From NCBI RefSeq assembly GCF_900167435.1, contig NZ_FUWS01000003.1, positions 310,001 through 374,000 of the forward strand: 64,000 nucleotides of DNA, given 5' to 3'. This DNA comes from Marinactinospora thermotolerans DSM 45154 (GTDB lineage: Bacteria > Actinomycetota > Actinomycetes > Streptosporangiales > Streptosporangiaceae). Below, one piece after another: positions 52,271 to 61,800 of the stretch. Position 1 is the first letter of the stretch; each line of letters starts with the position of its first letter. The notes below the pieces were generated by a model that was not told where the DNA came from, did no database searches, and saw nothing but the letters and a program-made list of their open reading frames with translations. The position numbers were made by a program, and so were the translations under genes.

Positions 52271-55200
52271 GTGTCGGGTCAGGGACGGGCTTTCGCCGGA
52301 GAGGTCCGCGCGAGGGTCGCGGAGATCATCGGCACGGACGACTTCGCCGACGGCGACGACCTCTTCGACCACGGTCTGGACTCCCTCGGCCTGATCCGGC
52401 TCGCCGGGACATGGCGCGAGCAGGGGGCCGAGATCACCTTCGCGGACCTCGCGGCCGAGCCCACCGTCCGGGCCTGGACCGAACTGCTGGAGACCGCCCC
52501 CGCCCCGGCCCCGGCCACCACGCGGACGCCGGCCGAGGACGAGCCGTTCGAACTGGCCACGATGCAGCACGCCTACTGGATCGGCCGCCAGGACGAGCAG
52601 CCGCTGGGCGGGGTCGCCGCGCACTTCTACACCGAGTTCGACGGCCACGGGGTGGAGCCCGCCCGGCTCACCGCCGCCGTCGCCGCGGTCGTCGAACGCC
52701 ACCCCATGCTGCGCGCGCGCTTCCTCGACGACGGGCGTCAGCGGATCGTCCCGCCGGGCGGCCCGGTTCCCGTCACCGTCCACGACCTGCGCGACCTGCC
52801 GGCCGCGGCGGTGCGAGAACGCCTCGACGCGATCCGGGACGACGCCACCCACCGGCGCATGGACGTCGCCTCGGGGCGGGTCCTCGACGTCGCGCTGTCC
52901 CTGCTGCCGGACGGGGCGACACGGCTGCACGTCGACCTCGACATGATCGTGGCCGACGCGCTCAGCCTGCGTGTCCTGCTCGACGACCTCGTGGCCGCCT
53001 ACGACGGGCGCCCCCTGCCGCCCCTGGAGTACGGCTTCGCCCGCTACCTGGCCGAACGGGCCTCACGCGACACCGCGGCCAGGCAACGCGACCGCGCCTG
53101 GTGGCACGGGCGGCTGGGCGACCTGCCCGCCCCACCCGAGCTGCCCACCGTGATCGACGCCTCCCGGCCCACCCCCGCCGGCTCGGAGTACGCCCGCTCC
53201 ACCCGCCTGCACCACCGGCTCGACCCCGAACGGGCGCGCCGGCTGACCGAACGCGCCCGCGCCGCAGGCGTCACCCCCGCCGCCGCGCTGGCCGCCGCCT
53301 TCGCCGAGGCGCTGGGCGGCTGGAGCGGCGCGCCCCGCTTCCTGCTCAACCTGCCCCTGTTCGACCGCGCGCCCCTGCACCCCGACATCGACCAGGTCAT
53401 CGGCGACTTCAGCGGGTCGGTGCTGCTGGCCGCCGACGTCGAGGGCGACCTCCCCTTCACCGAGCGGGCCGAACGGATCCAGCGCGAGTTGCACCAGGCC
53501 ATCGGCCACGGCGCCTACAGCGGTGTCGAGGTGCTGCGCGACCTCGCCCGCGCCGCGGGCGGTACCCCCGTCCTGGCCCCCGTCGTCTACACCAGCGCGA
53601 TCGGCCTGGGCCCCCTGTTCACCCGCGCCGTGCAGGAGTGCTTCGGCCGGCCCACCTGGATCATCTCCCAGGGGCCGCAGGTGTGGCTGGACGCCCAGGT
53701 GACCGAGTTGGACGGCGGCCTGCTGCTCAACTGGGACGCGCGCGAGAAGGTCTTCGCCCCGGGGGTCTTGGAATCGGCGTTCGCCGCCTACCGCGACCTC
53801 GTCGACGCGCTCGTGGACGACCCCGACACCTGGCGGCGGCCCTTCACCACGCCGGGCCGTCCCGAGATCGTCGGCGCGTCCTCCCCGCTCCCGCAGGCGC
53901 GTCCGCTGCACGGGAGGTTCTTCTCCCACGCCCGCCGCGCCCCCGACGCCACCGCGCTGGTCGCCTCGGACGGCACCACCCTGTCCTACGGGGAGCTCGC
54001 CGCGCGGGCCCTGCGCGTCGCCGGCGCCGTCGCGGCGCGGCTGCCGGTGGGCGGCACCGTCGCGGTCGACCTGCCTAGGGGCTTCGACCAGGTCGCCGCG
54101 GTGCTGGGGGTCCTGGCCGCCGGATGCGCCTACCTTCCGGTGGGCCGGGAGCAGCCTCCCGCGCGCCGCGCGCGCGTCATCGGCGTCGGGGGCGCCGGAC
54201 TCGTCCTGGCCCAAGACGCCCACGCCCCCGGCGAGGGGGACGACGCGCCGCCGGTCCTCGCCGTCGCCGACGCCCTGGCCGCCCCGCCCCTGGCCGCCCC
54301 CCGCGACACCGACCCCGACGCGGTGGCCTACGTGCTCTTCACCTCCGGGTCCACGGGGGTGCCCAAGGGGGTGGAGGTGGCGCACCGGGCCGCCGCCCAC
54401 ACCATCGACGTGCTCGCCGAGATCGTCGGGTTCGGCGCGTCCGACCGCACGCTCGCCCTCGCCGAACCCGACTTCGACATGTCGGTCTACGACCTGTTCG
54501 CGCCGCTGTCGGCCGGTGGCGCCGCGGTCCTCGTCGAGGGCGACGCCCGCCGCGACGCCACCCGATGGGCCGACACGGCCGCGCGCGGCGGCGTGACGAT
54601 CCTCAACTGTGTCCCCGCGCTGCTCGACCTGCTGCTGTCGGCGGCCGAGGCCGACATGGCGCCGATGCCGCCGCTGCGCGCGGTCCTGCTCGGCGGCGAC
54701 CGGGTCGGCGTGGACCTGCCCGGCCGGCTGGGCGCGCTCGCCCCCGGCTGCCGCTTCCTCGCCCTGGGCGGCATGACCGAGGCCGCCATCCACTCCACCC
54801 TCCAAGAGGTGGAGCGGGTCGACCCCGCGTGGCGCTCGATCCCGTGGGGACGGCCGTTGCCGGGGGTGGCCTGCCGGGTCGTGGACGCGCGCGAGCGCGA
54901 CCGCCCCGACCACGCCGTGGGGGAGCTGTGGGTCGGCGGCGCCGGACTGGCCCTCGGCTACCGCGGCGACCCCGACACGACCGCCGACCGGTTCGTCGTG
55001 CGCGACGGACGGCGCTGGTACCGCACGGGCGATCTGGTCCGCCGCCTGCCCGACGGGACGCTGGACTTCCTCGGCCGCGCCGACCACCAGGTCAAGGTCC
55101 GCGGCGTGCGCGTCGAGCTCGGCGAGGTCGAGGCCGCCCTGACCGCCCACCCCGACATCGCCGGCGCGGTCGCGCTGGTGCTGCCCGACCCCGCGCCGCG

Positions 55201-58200
55201 CCTGGTGGCGGCCGTCACCGCGGCCCCCGACGCCACGGGCGACCCGGCCGCCGCGGCGGCCGGCCACGCCGGTTCCCTGCTGCCCGCGTCGATGCTGCCC
55301 GAGCGGATCGTCACCCTGCCCGAGATCCCCCTGACCGCCAACGGCAAGCCCGACCGCGCCGCCGTCGTCCGCGCGGTGCGCGCCCGCGCGGACGCGGCCA
55401 CCACCCCCTCGGCGGCGCCCTCCGGCCCGGTCGAGGCCGCCGTCGCCCGGGTGTGGGCTGACCTGCTCGGCCGGTCGCGGGTGGGGCGCGACGACGACTT
55501 CTTCGCTCTGGGCGGCGATTCACTGCTGGCCACGCGGGTGGTCGCGGCGCTGCGGGAGGAGGGCTACGCCGACGCCGGCGTCGGCCGCCTGTTCGCCTCC
55601 CCCGTCCTGCGCGACTTCGCCGCCGCCCTCGCCCCCCAGGTCGAGGGCCGGCGCGCGGCCCGGGTCGAACCGGACCCCGACCACGCCCACGACCCGTTCC
55701 CGCCCACCGAGGTGCAGCGCGCCTACCTGACCGGGCGCAGCCCCGAACTCCCGCTCGGTGGCGTCGGCACCCACCACTACACCGAGTTCGACGGCGCCGA
55801 GGTGGACCTGGACCGGCTGGAACACGCCTGGAACGTCCTGGTCCGCCGGCACGGGATGCTGCGGGCGGTCTTCGACGACGACGGCCGCCAGCGCGTCCTG
55901 CCCGAGGTGCCCCACGTCCGTATCCCCGTCACCGAGGCGGGGCCCGGCGACCCCGGCCACGCCCTGGCCGCGCTGCGCGAGGAGATGGCCCACCGCGTCT
56001 TCGAGCCCGGCCGCTGGCCCCTGTTCGACCTGCGCGCCGTCCGCTACGTCCGCGACGGCGTCGAGCGCACCCGCCTGGGGGTCGGCCTGGACTACCTCGT
56101 CCTGGACGCGCTGAGCATCATGACGCTCTACACCGAGCTGGGCCGCCTCTACACCGACCCCGACACCGTCCTCGACCCGATCGACGTGACCTTCCGCGAC
56201 TACGTCACCCAGGTCCACGACGACCCCGCGGCCGTGGAGCGCGCCCGCGACTACTGGCGCGAGCGCGCCGTGCAACTGCCGCCGCCGCCCGCCCTGCCCC
56301 TGGCCACCGACCCCGCGACGGTCGCCACCCCCCGCTTCACCCGGCGCAGCGCCCGCCTGGACCCCGGGCAGTGGCGCGCCCTCACCGACCTCGCCCGCGG
56401 CGCCGGGATCACCCCGTCGACCCTGCTGCTCGCCTGCTACGCCGAGGTCCTGGGAGCCTGGAGCGGGCAGACCGCCCTGAGCCTGACCCTCACCCTGTTC
56501 AACCGCCACGACACCCACCCCCACATCTCCCGGGTCCTGGGCGACTTCACCTCGCTGTCGCTGACCTCCTACCGGCGCGACCCCGGCGAGAAGCTGCTGG
56601 ACGCCACCCGCTCCCTGCAACGGCGCATCGGCCGCGACCTCGACCACCGCGAGGCGTCGGCCCCCTGGGTGCTGCGCGACCTCGCCCAGCGCACCGGCGT
56701 CGCCCACACCGGCGTCCCCGTCGTCTTCACCAGCTCCCTCGGCCTGGGCGGCGACGTCTCCATGGACCTTCCGCCCGCCTTCCCCGAACGGGTCTGGGGA
56801 CTGTCGCAGTCGCCCCAGGTCCACCTCGACAACCAGGTCCTGGAGATCGCGGGGGGCCTCCAGGTCTACTGGGACGCGGTGGAGGAGCTGTTCCGCCCCG
56901 ACGTCCTCGACGCCATGTTCGCCGCCTACCTGGAGACGCTGCGCCACCTGGCGCGCACCGGCCGGATCGCGGCGCCACCGGACCTCCTGCCCGCCCGGCA
57001 GCGCGAGGAGCGCCGGCAGGCCAACGCCACGAGGGGGCCGGCCCCCCGAGGCCTGCTGCACGACGCGGTGTTCGCCCGCGCCGACCAGCGCGCCACCCGC
57101 CCCGCCGTCATCACCGACGACGGTGAGCTCACCCACGGTGAACTGGTCGAACGCGCCCTGCGCATGGCCGCGGGCCTGCGCCGCGCCGGCGTGGAGCCCG
57201 GCCAGGCCGTCGCGATCGGCCTGCCCAAGGGCGCCGACCAGGTCTGCGCCGTCCTGGGCGCGCTGGCGGCCGGGGCCGTCTACGTCCCGGTGGGACCCGA
57301 CCAGCCCGCGCGCCGGCGCGAGCGCATCCACCGCGCCGCGGGCGTCGTGCTGGCCATCGCCGAGGAGGCGACGTCGCCCGGCACCGTCACCCCCGCGCGG
57401 CTGCTGAGCGAACCCCCGCTGGAGGCGCCGGTCCGGCGCGACCCCGACGACACCGCCTACGTCATCTTCACCTCGGGCTCCAGCGGGGAGCCCAAGGGGG
57501 TGGAGGTCACCCACGCGGCGGCCCTCAACACCGTCACCGACATCAACGAACGTTACGGCGTCGGCCCCGACGACCGGGTGTTCGCCCTGTCCGCGCTCGA
57601 CTTCGACCTCTCCGTCTACGACCTGTTCGGCCTGCTCGGCGCGGGGGGCGCGCTCGTGCTGCCCGGCGAGGAGGAGCGCAGGGACGCCGCCAGATGGCGC
57701 GACCTGGCCGAACGGCACCGGGTGACCGTCTGGAACACCGTGCCCGCCCTGCTCGACATGCTGCTGCTCGCCGCCCAGGACGGCCCCGTTCCCCCGGACC
57801 TGCGCCTGGCCCTGGTCTCCGGCGACTGGGTGGGCACCGACCTGGCGCCGCGGCTGCGCGAGGCCACCGGCGGGCGCGTCCGCCTCGTCGCGCTGGGCGG
57901 GGCCACCGAGGCGGCGATCTGGTCCAACGCCTTCGACGGGGGGCACGCCCCCGAGGGGTGGCCCTCGGTCCCCTATGGGCGCCCGTTGCGCAACCAGCGC
58001 TACCGCGTCGTCGATCCGCACGGCCGCGACTGCCCCGAGTGGGTGCCCGGAGAACTGTGGATCGGCGGCGCCGGGGTGGCCCTGGGCTACCGGGGCGACC
58101 CCGACCGCACCGCCGACAGGTTCGTGACCGACGAGGGGGTGCGCTGGTACCGCACCGGCGACCTGGGCCGCTACCGGCCGGGGGCCCTGCTGGAGTTCCT

Positions 58201-58798
58201 CGGCCGCGCCGACCGGCAGGTCAAGATCGGCGGTCACCGCCTGGAACCGGGCGAGGTGGAGGCCGCGCTGGAGGACCACCCGGCCGTGCGCCGGGCCGCC
58301 GTGGTCGCCTCGGGTCCGCGCGAGGCGCGTCGCCTCGTCGCCTTCGTCGTCGCGCGCGGGGACGACGTCGCCCCCGGCGACCTCGCCGCGCACCTGGCCG
58401 ACCGGGTTCCGGCCCACGCCGTCCCCGCGCTGATCCACGTCCTGGCGGAATTGCCGCTCACCGCCAACGGCAAGGTCGACCTCGCCGCGCTCACCGAACG
58501 CGCCGGCGCGGCCGGCCCGCTCCCCCCGACCGCCGCGGCACCGCTGGGCGACGACGTCGAACGCGAGATCGCGCGGGTGTGGAGCGAGCTGGTCGGGGTG
58601 CCGGTCGCCGACCGCGAGGCCAACTTCTTCACGCTGGGCGGCACCAGCCTGCTGGCCATCCGGATGATCACCACCGTGCGCGCCGTCCTCGGCGTGGAGG
58701 TCCCCACCCGTTCCTTCCTGGCCGCCCCCACCCTCGCCGCGCTCGCCGCCAGGGTCCGCGGCGCCGGAGGCGACCGGGGGGAGACCGGCGTGATCTGA
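52271..58798 (+). CDS. Non-ribosomal peptide synthetase, ArCP-Cy-A-PCP-Cy-A-PCP
   Basis: 2175 aa. Residues 1-80 are an aryl carrier domain with Ser38 in DHGLDSLGL. Cy1 follows (about 94-520; DMIVADALS at 224), then A1 (about 545-1040; YVLFTSGSTGVPKGV near 687), PCP1 (Ser1084 in GGDSL), Cy2 (about 1140-1580; DYLVLDALS at 1274), A2 (about 1597-2080) and PCP2 (Ser2126 in GGTSL). Both Cy domains hold DxxxxDxxS, so they condense and cyclise. A2 pocket residues read D-L-Y-N-L-S-L-I-W, the cysteine code; A1 reads D-M-Y-N-L-G-L-I-H, atypical. No epimerase or methyltransferase. It would build DHB-heterocycle-thiazoline. Confidence 0.9.
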   Translation: MSGQGRAFAGEVRARVAEIIGTDDFADGDDLFDHGLDSLGLIRLAGTWREQGAEITFADLAAEPTVRAWTELLETAPAPAPATTRTPAEDEPFELATMQHAYWIGRQDEQPLGGVAAHFYTEFDGHGVEPARLTAAVAAVVERHPMLRARFLDDGRQRIVPPGGPVPVTVHDLRDLPAAAVRERLDAIRDDATHRRMDVASGRVLDVALSLLPDGATRLHVDLDMIVADALSLRVLLDDLVAAYDGRPLPPLEYGFARYLAERASRDTAARQRDRAWWHGRLGDLPAPPELPTVIDASRPTPAGSEYARSTRLHHRLDPERARRLTERARAAGVTPAAALAAAFAEALGGWSGAPRFLLNLPLFDRAPLHPDIDQVIGDFSGSVLLAADVEGDLPFTERAERIQRELHQAIGHGAYSGVEVLRDLARAAGGTPVLAPVVYTSAIGLGPLFTRAVQECFGRPTWIISQGPQVWLDAQVTELDGGLLLNWDAREKVFAPGVLESAFAAYRDLVDALVDDPDTWRRPFTTPGRPEIVGASSPLPQARPLHGRFFSHARRAPDATALVASDGTTLSYGELAARALRVAGAVAARLPVGGTVAVDLPRGFDQVAAVLGVLAAGCAYLPVGREQPPARRARVIGVGGAGLVLAQDAHAPGEGDDAPPVLAVADALAAPPLAAPRDTDPDAVAYVLFTSGSTGVPKGVEVAHRAAAHTIDVLAEIVGFGASDRTLALAEPDFDMSVYDLFAPLSAGGAAVLVEGDARRDATRWADTAARGGVTILNCVPALLDLLLSAAEADMAPMPPLRAVLLGGDRVGVDLPGRLGALAPGCRFLALGGMTEAAIHSTLQEVERVDPAWRSIPWGRPLPGVACRVVDARERDRPDHAVGELWVGGAGLALGYRGDPDTTADRFVVRDGRRWYRTGDLVRRLPDGTLDFLGRADHQVKVRGVRVELGEVEAALTAHPDIAGAVALVLPDPAPRLVAAVTAAPDATGDPAAAAAGHAGSLLPASMLPERIVTLPEIPLTANGKPDRAAVVRAVRARADAATTPSAAPSGPVEAAVARVWADLLGRSRVGRDDDFFALGGDSLLATRVVAALREEGYADAGVGRLFASPVLRDFAAALAPQVEGRRAARVEPDPDHAHDPFPPTEVQRAYLTGRSPELPLGGVGTHHYTEFDGAEVDLDRLEHAWNVLVRRHGMLRAVFDDDGRQRVLPEVPHVRIPVTEAGPGDPGHALAALREEMAHRVFEPGRWPLFDLRAVRYVRDGVERTRLGVGLDYLVLDALSIMTLYTELGRLYTDPDTVLDPIDVTFRDYVTQVHDDPAAVERARDYWRERAVQLPPPPALPLATDPATVATPRFTRRSARLDPGQWRALTDLARGAGITPSTLLLACYAEVLGAWSGQTALSLTLTLFNRHDTHPHISRVLGDFTSLSLTSYRRDPGEKLLDATRSLQRRIGRDLDHREASAPWVLRDLAQRTGVAHTGVPVVFTSSLGLGGDVSMDLPPAFPERVWGLSQSPQVHLDNQVLEIAGGLQVYWDAVEELFRPDVLDAMFAAYLETLRHLARTGRIAAPPDLLPARQREERRQANATRGPAPRGLLHDAVFARADQRATRPAVITDDGELTHGELVERALRMAAGLRRAGVEPGQAVAIGLPKGADQVCAVLGALAAGAVYVPVGPDQPARRRERIHRAAGVVLAIAEEATSPGTVTPARLLSEPPLEAPVRRDPDDTAYVIFTSGSSGEPKGVEVTHAAALNTVTDINERYGVGPDDRVFALSALDFDLSVYDLFGLLGAGGALVLPGEEERRDAARWRDLAERHRVTVWNTVPALLDMLLLAAQDGPVPPDLRLALVSGDWVGTDLAPRLREATGGRVRLVALGGATEAAIWSNAFDGGHAPEGWPSVPYGRPLRNQRYRVVDPHGRDCPEWVPGELWIGGAGVALGYRGDPDRTADRFVTDEGVRWYRTGDLGRYRPGALLEFLGRADRQVKIGGHRLEPGEVEAALEDHPAVRRAAVVASGPREARRLVAFVVARGDDVAPGDLAAHLADRVPAHAVPALIHVLAELPLTANGKVDLAALTERAGAAGPLPPTAAAPLGDDVEREIARVWSELVGVPVADREANFFTLGGTSLLAIRMITTVRAVLGVEVPTRSFLAAPTLAALAARVRGAGGDRGETGVI

Positions 58799-58876
58799 CC
58801 CTCCGCCCCACCCACGTCCCACCATCCCCGACGGCCCCCGGCCGCCCGCAGAAACCAGGAAGAAGAGGCGAAGCAC

Positions 58877-61800
58877 GTGTCCGCCATCGACGACTCCACC
58901 GGCACACTCCCCGCGCTGCTGGCCGACCTGCGCGCCGACGGCGTCCACCTCTGGGAGGACGAGGGACGGATCCGGTTCCGCGCCCCCACCGGCACGCTCA
59001 CCGAGGAGCGCCGCGCGCTGCTGCGCGCCCACCGCGACGAGATCCTCGCCCTGCTCCGGGCCGAGGCCCGGCCCCGGCTGACCCCCGACCCCGCCGCGCG
59101 CCACGAGCCGTTCCCGCTCACCGACGTCCAGGGCGCCTACCTCGTCGGCCGCGGGACGGCCTACGACTACGGCGGCGTGGCCTGCCACGCCTACGCCGAG
59201 CTGGAGTTCGACGACCTGGACCCCGAACGGCTCCGCCGCGCCTGGGCCGCCCTGGTGGAACGCCACGACATGCTGCGCGTCGTCGTCGCGGCCGAGGGCC
59301 ACCAAAGCGTCCTGCCCGAAGCCCCCGGCGAGGCCCTGACCGTCACCGACGTGCGCGGCAGCGATACCACCGTCCACGTCGAGCGCGCCCGCGAACGGCT
59401 GCGCGACCTCGTCCCCGACCCGGGCACCTGGCCGCTGGTGCGCCTCCACCTCACCCGCGGCGACGACCGCAGTGTCCTGCACCTGTCGGTGGACCTGCTC
59501 GCCGCCGACTACGCGAGCGTGCGGATGCTCCTCGACGAGCTCGCCGCCCTCTACGCCGACCCCGACCACCCGCTGCCGCCCATCGGCGCGACCTTCCGCG
59601 ACTACGTGCTGGCCCAGCGCGCCCTCAAGGACGGTCCCGGCTACCACCGCGACCGCGCCTACTGGATGGAGCGGATCGAGGACCTGCCCCCCGCCCCCGA
59701 ACTGCCGCTGCGCGAGCGCGCCATCGACGCGCCCGCCCGCTTCACCCGCCACCGGGCCGCCCTGTCCGCCGCCGAATGGCGGGCCCTGCGCTCCCGGGCC
59801 GCCGAACACGGGCTCACCCCCTCGGCGGTCGCGCTGGCGGCCTACGCCGAGACGATCACGCGCTGGAGCCGCCGACCCGACTTCACGCTCAACCTCCCGG
59901 TGGCGCGGCGGCTGCCGCTGCACGAGGACGTCGACCGGATCGTCGGCGACTTCACCACCGTCACCCTGCTCGCGGTGCGCTCGGGTGACGGCGCGACCTT
60001 CGCCGAGCGCGCCCGGACCCGGCAGGGCCGGCTGATCGAGGACCTCGACCACGCCCTGTACTCGGGGGGCGAGGTGCTCGCCGAGCTGTCGCGCCGCCGC
60101 GACGAGCCCGCCGTGCTCATGCCGGTGGTCTTCACCGGCGCGATCGGCGCCGAGGAGCCCGACGCAGCGGGCGGGTCGTGGGCCTCCCGCGAGGTCCACG
60201 GCGTCAGCCAGACCCCGCAGGTGTGGGTGGACTGCCAGGTCTCCCTGGAAGAGGGCGGGCTCGGCGTGCGCTGGGACGTGCGCGAGGAGGTTCTGCCCGA
60301 GGGGGTCGCCGCCGACGCCTTCGCCGCCTACGTCGACCTGCTGCGCCGCCTCGCCGGCTCCGCCGACGTCTGGGAGGACGCCGACCCGGTCCGCGTCCCG
60401 CGCCACCAGCTCGACCTGCGCGCCGAGGTCAACGCGACCGCCGGCCCGCTGCCCGGCGGCCTGCTGCACGAGGGGGCCCTCGACGCCGCGCTGCGCACCC
60501 CCGACGCTCCCGCCGTCATCACCCCCGAGGGGACGACCAGCCACGGCGAGCTGTGGGCCCGCGCGGCCGCGGTCGCCGCCGTGCTCGCCGAGCGCGGCTG
60601 CCGTCCCGGCGACCGCGTGGCCATCGTCATGGACAAGGGGGTGGAGCAGGTCGTCGCCGCCTACGCCGTCCTGCTCGCCGGCGCCGCCTACGTTCCCATC
60701 GACATCGCCCAGCCGGCCCACCGGCGCCGCGTCATCCTCGCCGACGCCGGCATCCGCCACGTCCTCACCCAGTCCTGGCTCACCGGGATCGACGACTGGG
60801 CCGACACCGCCGAGCCGATCGCCGTGGACGCCGTTCCCGCCGGGCCGGCCCTCACCGCGCGGCCGCCGCGCGCCGCCGCGCCCGGCGATCTCGCCTACGT
60901 CATCTACACCTCCGGGTCCACCGGTGTGCCCAAGGGGGTGATGATCTCCCACCGGGCGGCCCTCAACACCGTCGCCGACGTCAACCGGCGCTTCGAGGTC
61001 GGACCCGGCGACCGGATCCTGGGGTTGGCCTCCCTCGGCTTCGACCTGTCGGTCTACGACCTGTTCGGCCCCCCGGCCGCGGGGGGAGCCCTCGTGCTGC
61101 CCTCCGCCGAGCGGCGCGGCGACCCCTCGCACTGGGCCGAGCTGGTCGCCGACCACGGCGTCACCCTGTGGAACTCCGTCCCCGCCCAGATGCAGATGCT
61201 GGACGACTACCTGGCCTCGGCGGGTGACGCGGACCTGCCCACGCTGCGCCTGGCCCTGCTGTCGGGTGACTGGATCCCGGTCACGCTGCCCGACCGCATC
61301 CGCGCCCGCGTCCCCGGCCTGTCGCTGGTGAGCCTGGGCGGCGCGACCGAGGCGGCCATCTGGTCCATCCACCACCCCATCGGCGAGGTGGACCCGGCCT
61401 GGCCGAGCATCCCCTACGGCCGTCCCCTCGCCAACCAGACCTTCCACGTCCTGGACGAGCGGATGAACGACCGCCCCGACTGGGTCGTCGGCGAGCTCTA
61501 CATCGGCGGGGCCGGGGTGGCGCTGGGCTACCTCGGTGATGAGGCCAGGACCGCCGAACGGTTCGTCACCCACCCCCGCACCGGGGAGCGCCTGTACCGC
61601 ACCGGTGACCTGGGCCGCTACCGGCCCGGCGGCGACATCGAGTTCCTGGGCCGGGAGGACTCCCAGGTCAAGGTCCGCGGCCACCGCATCGAGCTCGCCG
61701 AGATCGAGGCGGCGCTGCTGGCCCACCCGGGCGCGGCCGCCGCGGCGGTCCTCGCGGTGGGCGACCGCGACTCCCGCAGGCTCGCGGCGTTCGTCGAGAC

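Noticed and set aside
52000-60000. Other long plus-strand frames across the NRPS genes
   Set aside because: They read Arg/Pro/Gly-rich shadows; the true frames hold complete NRPS motifs.
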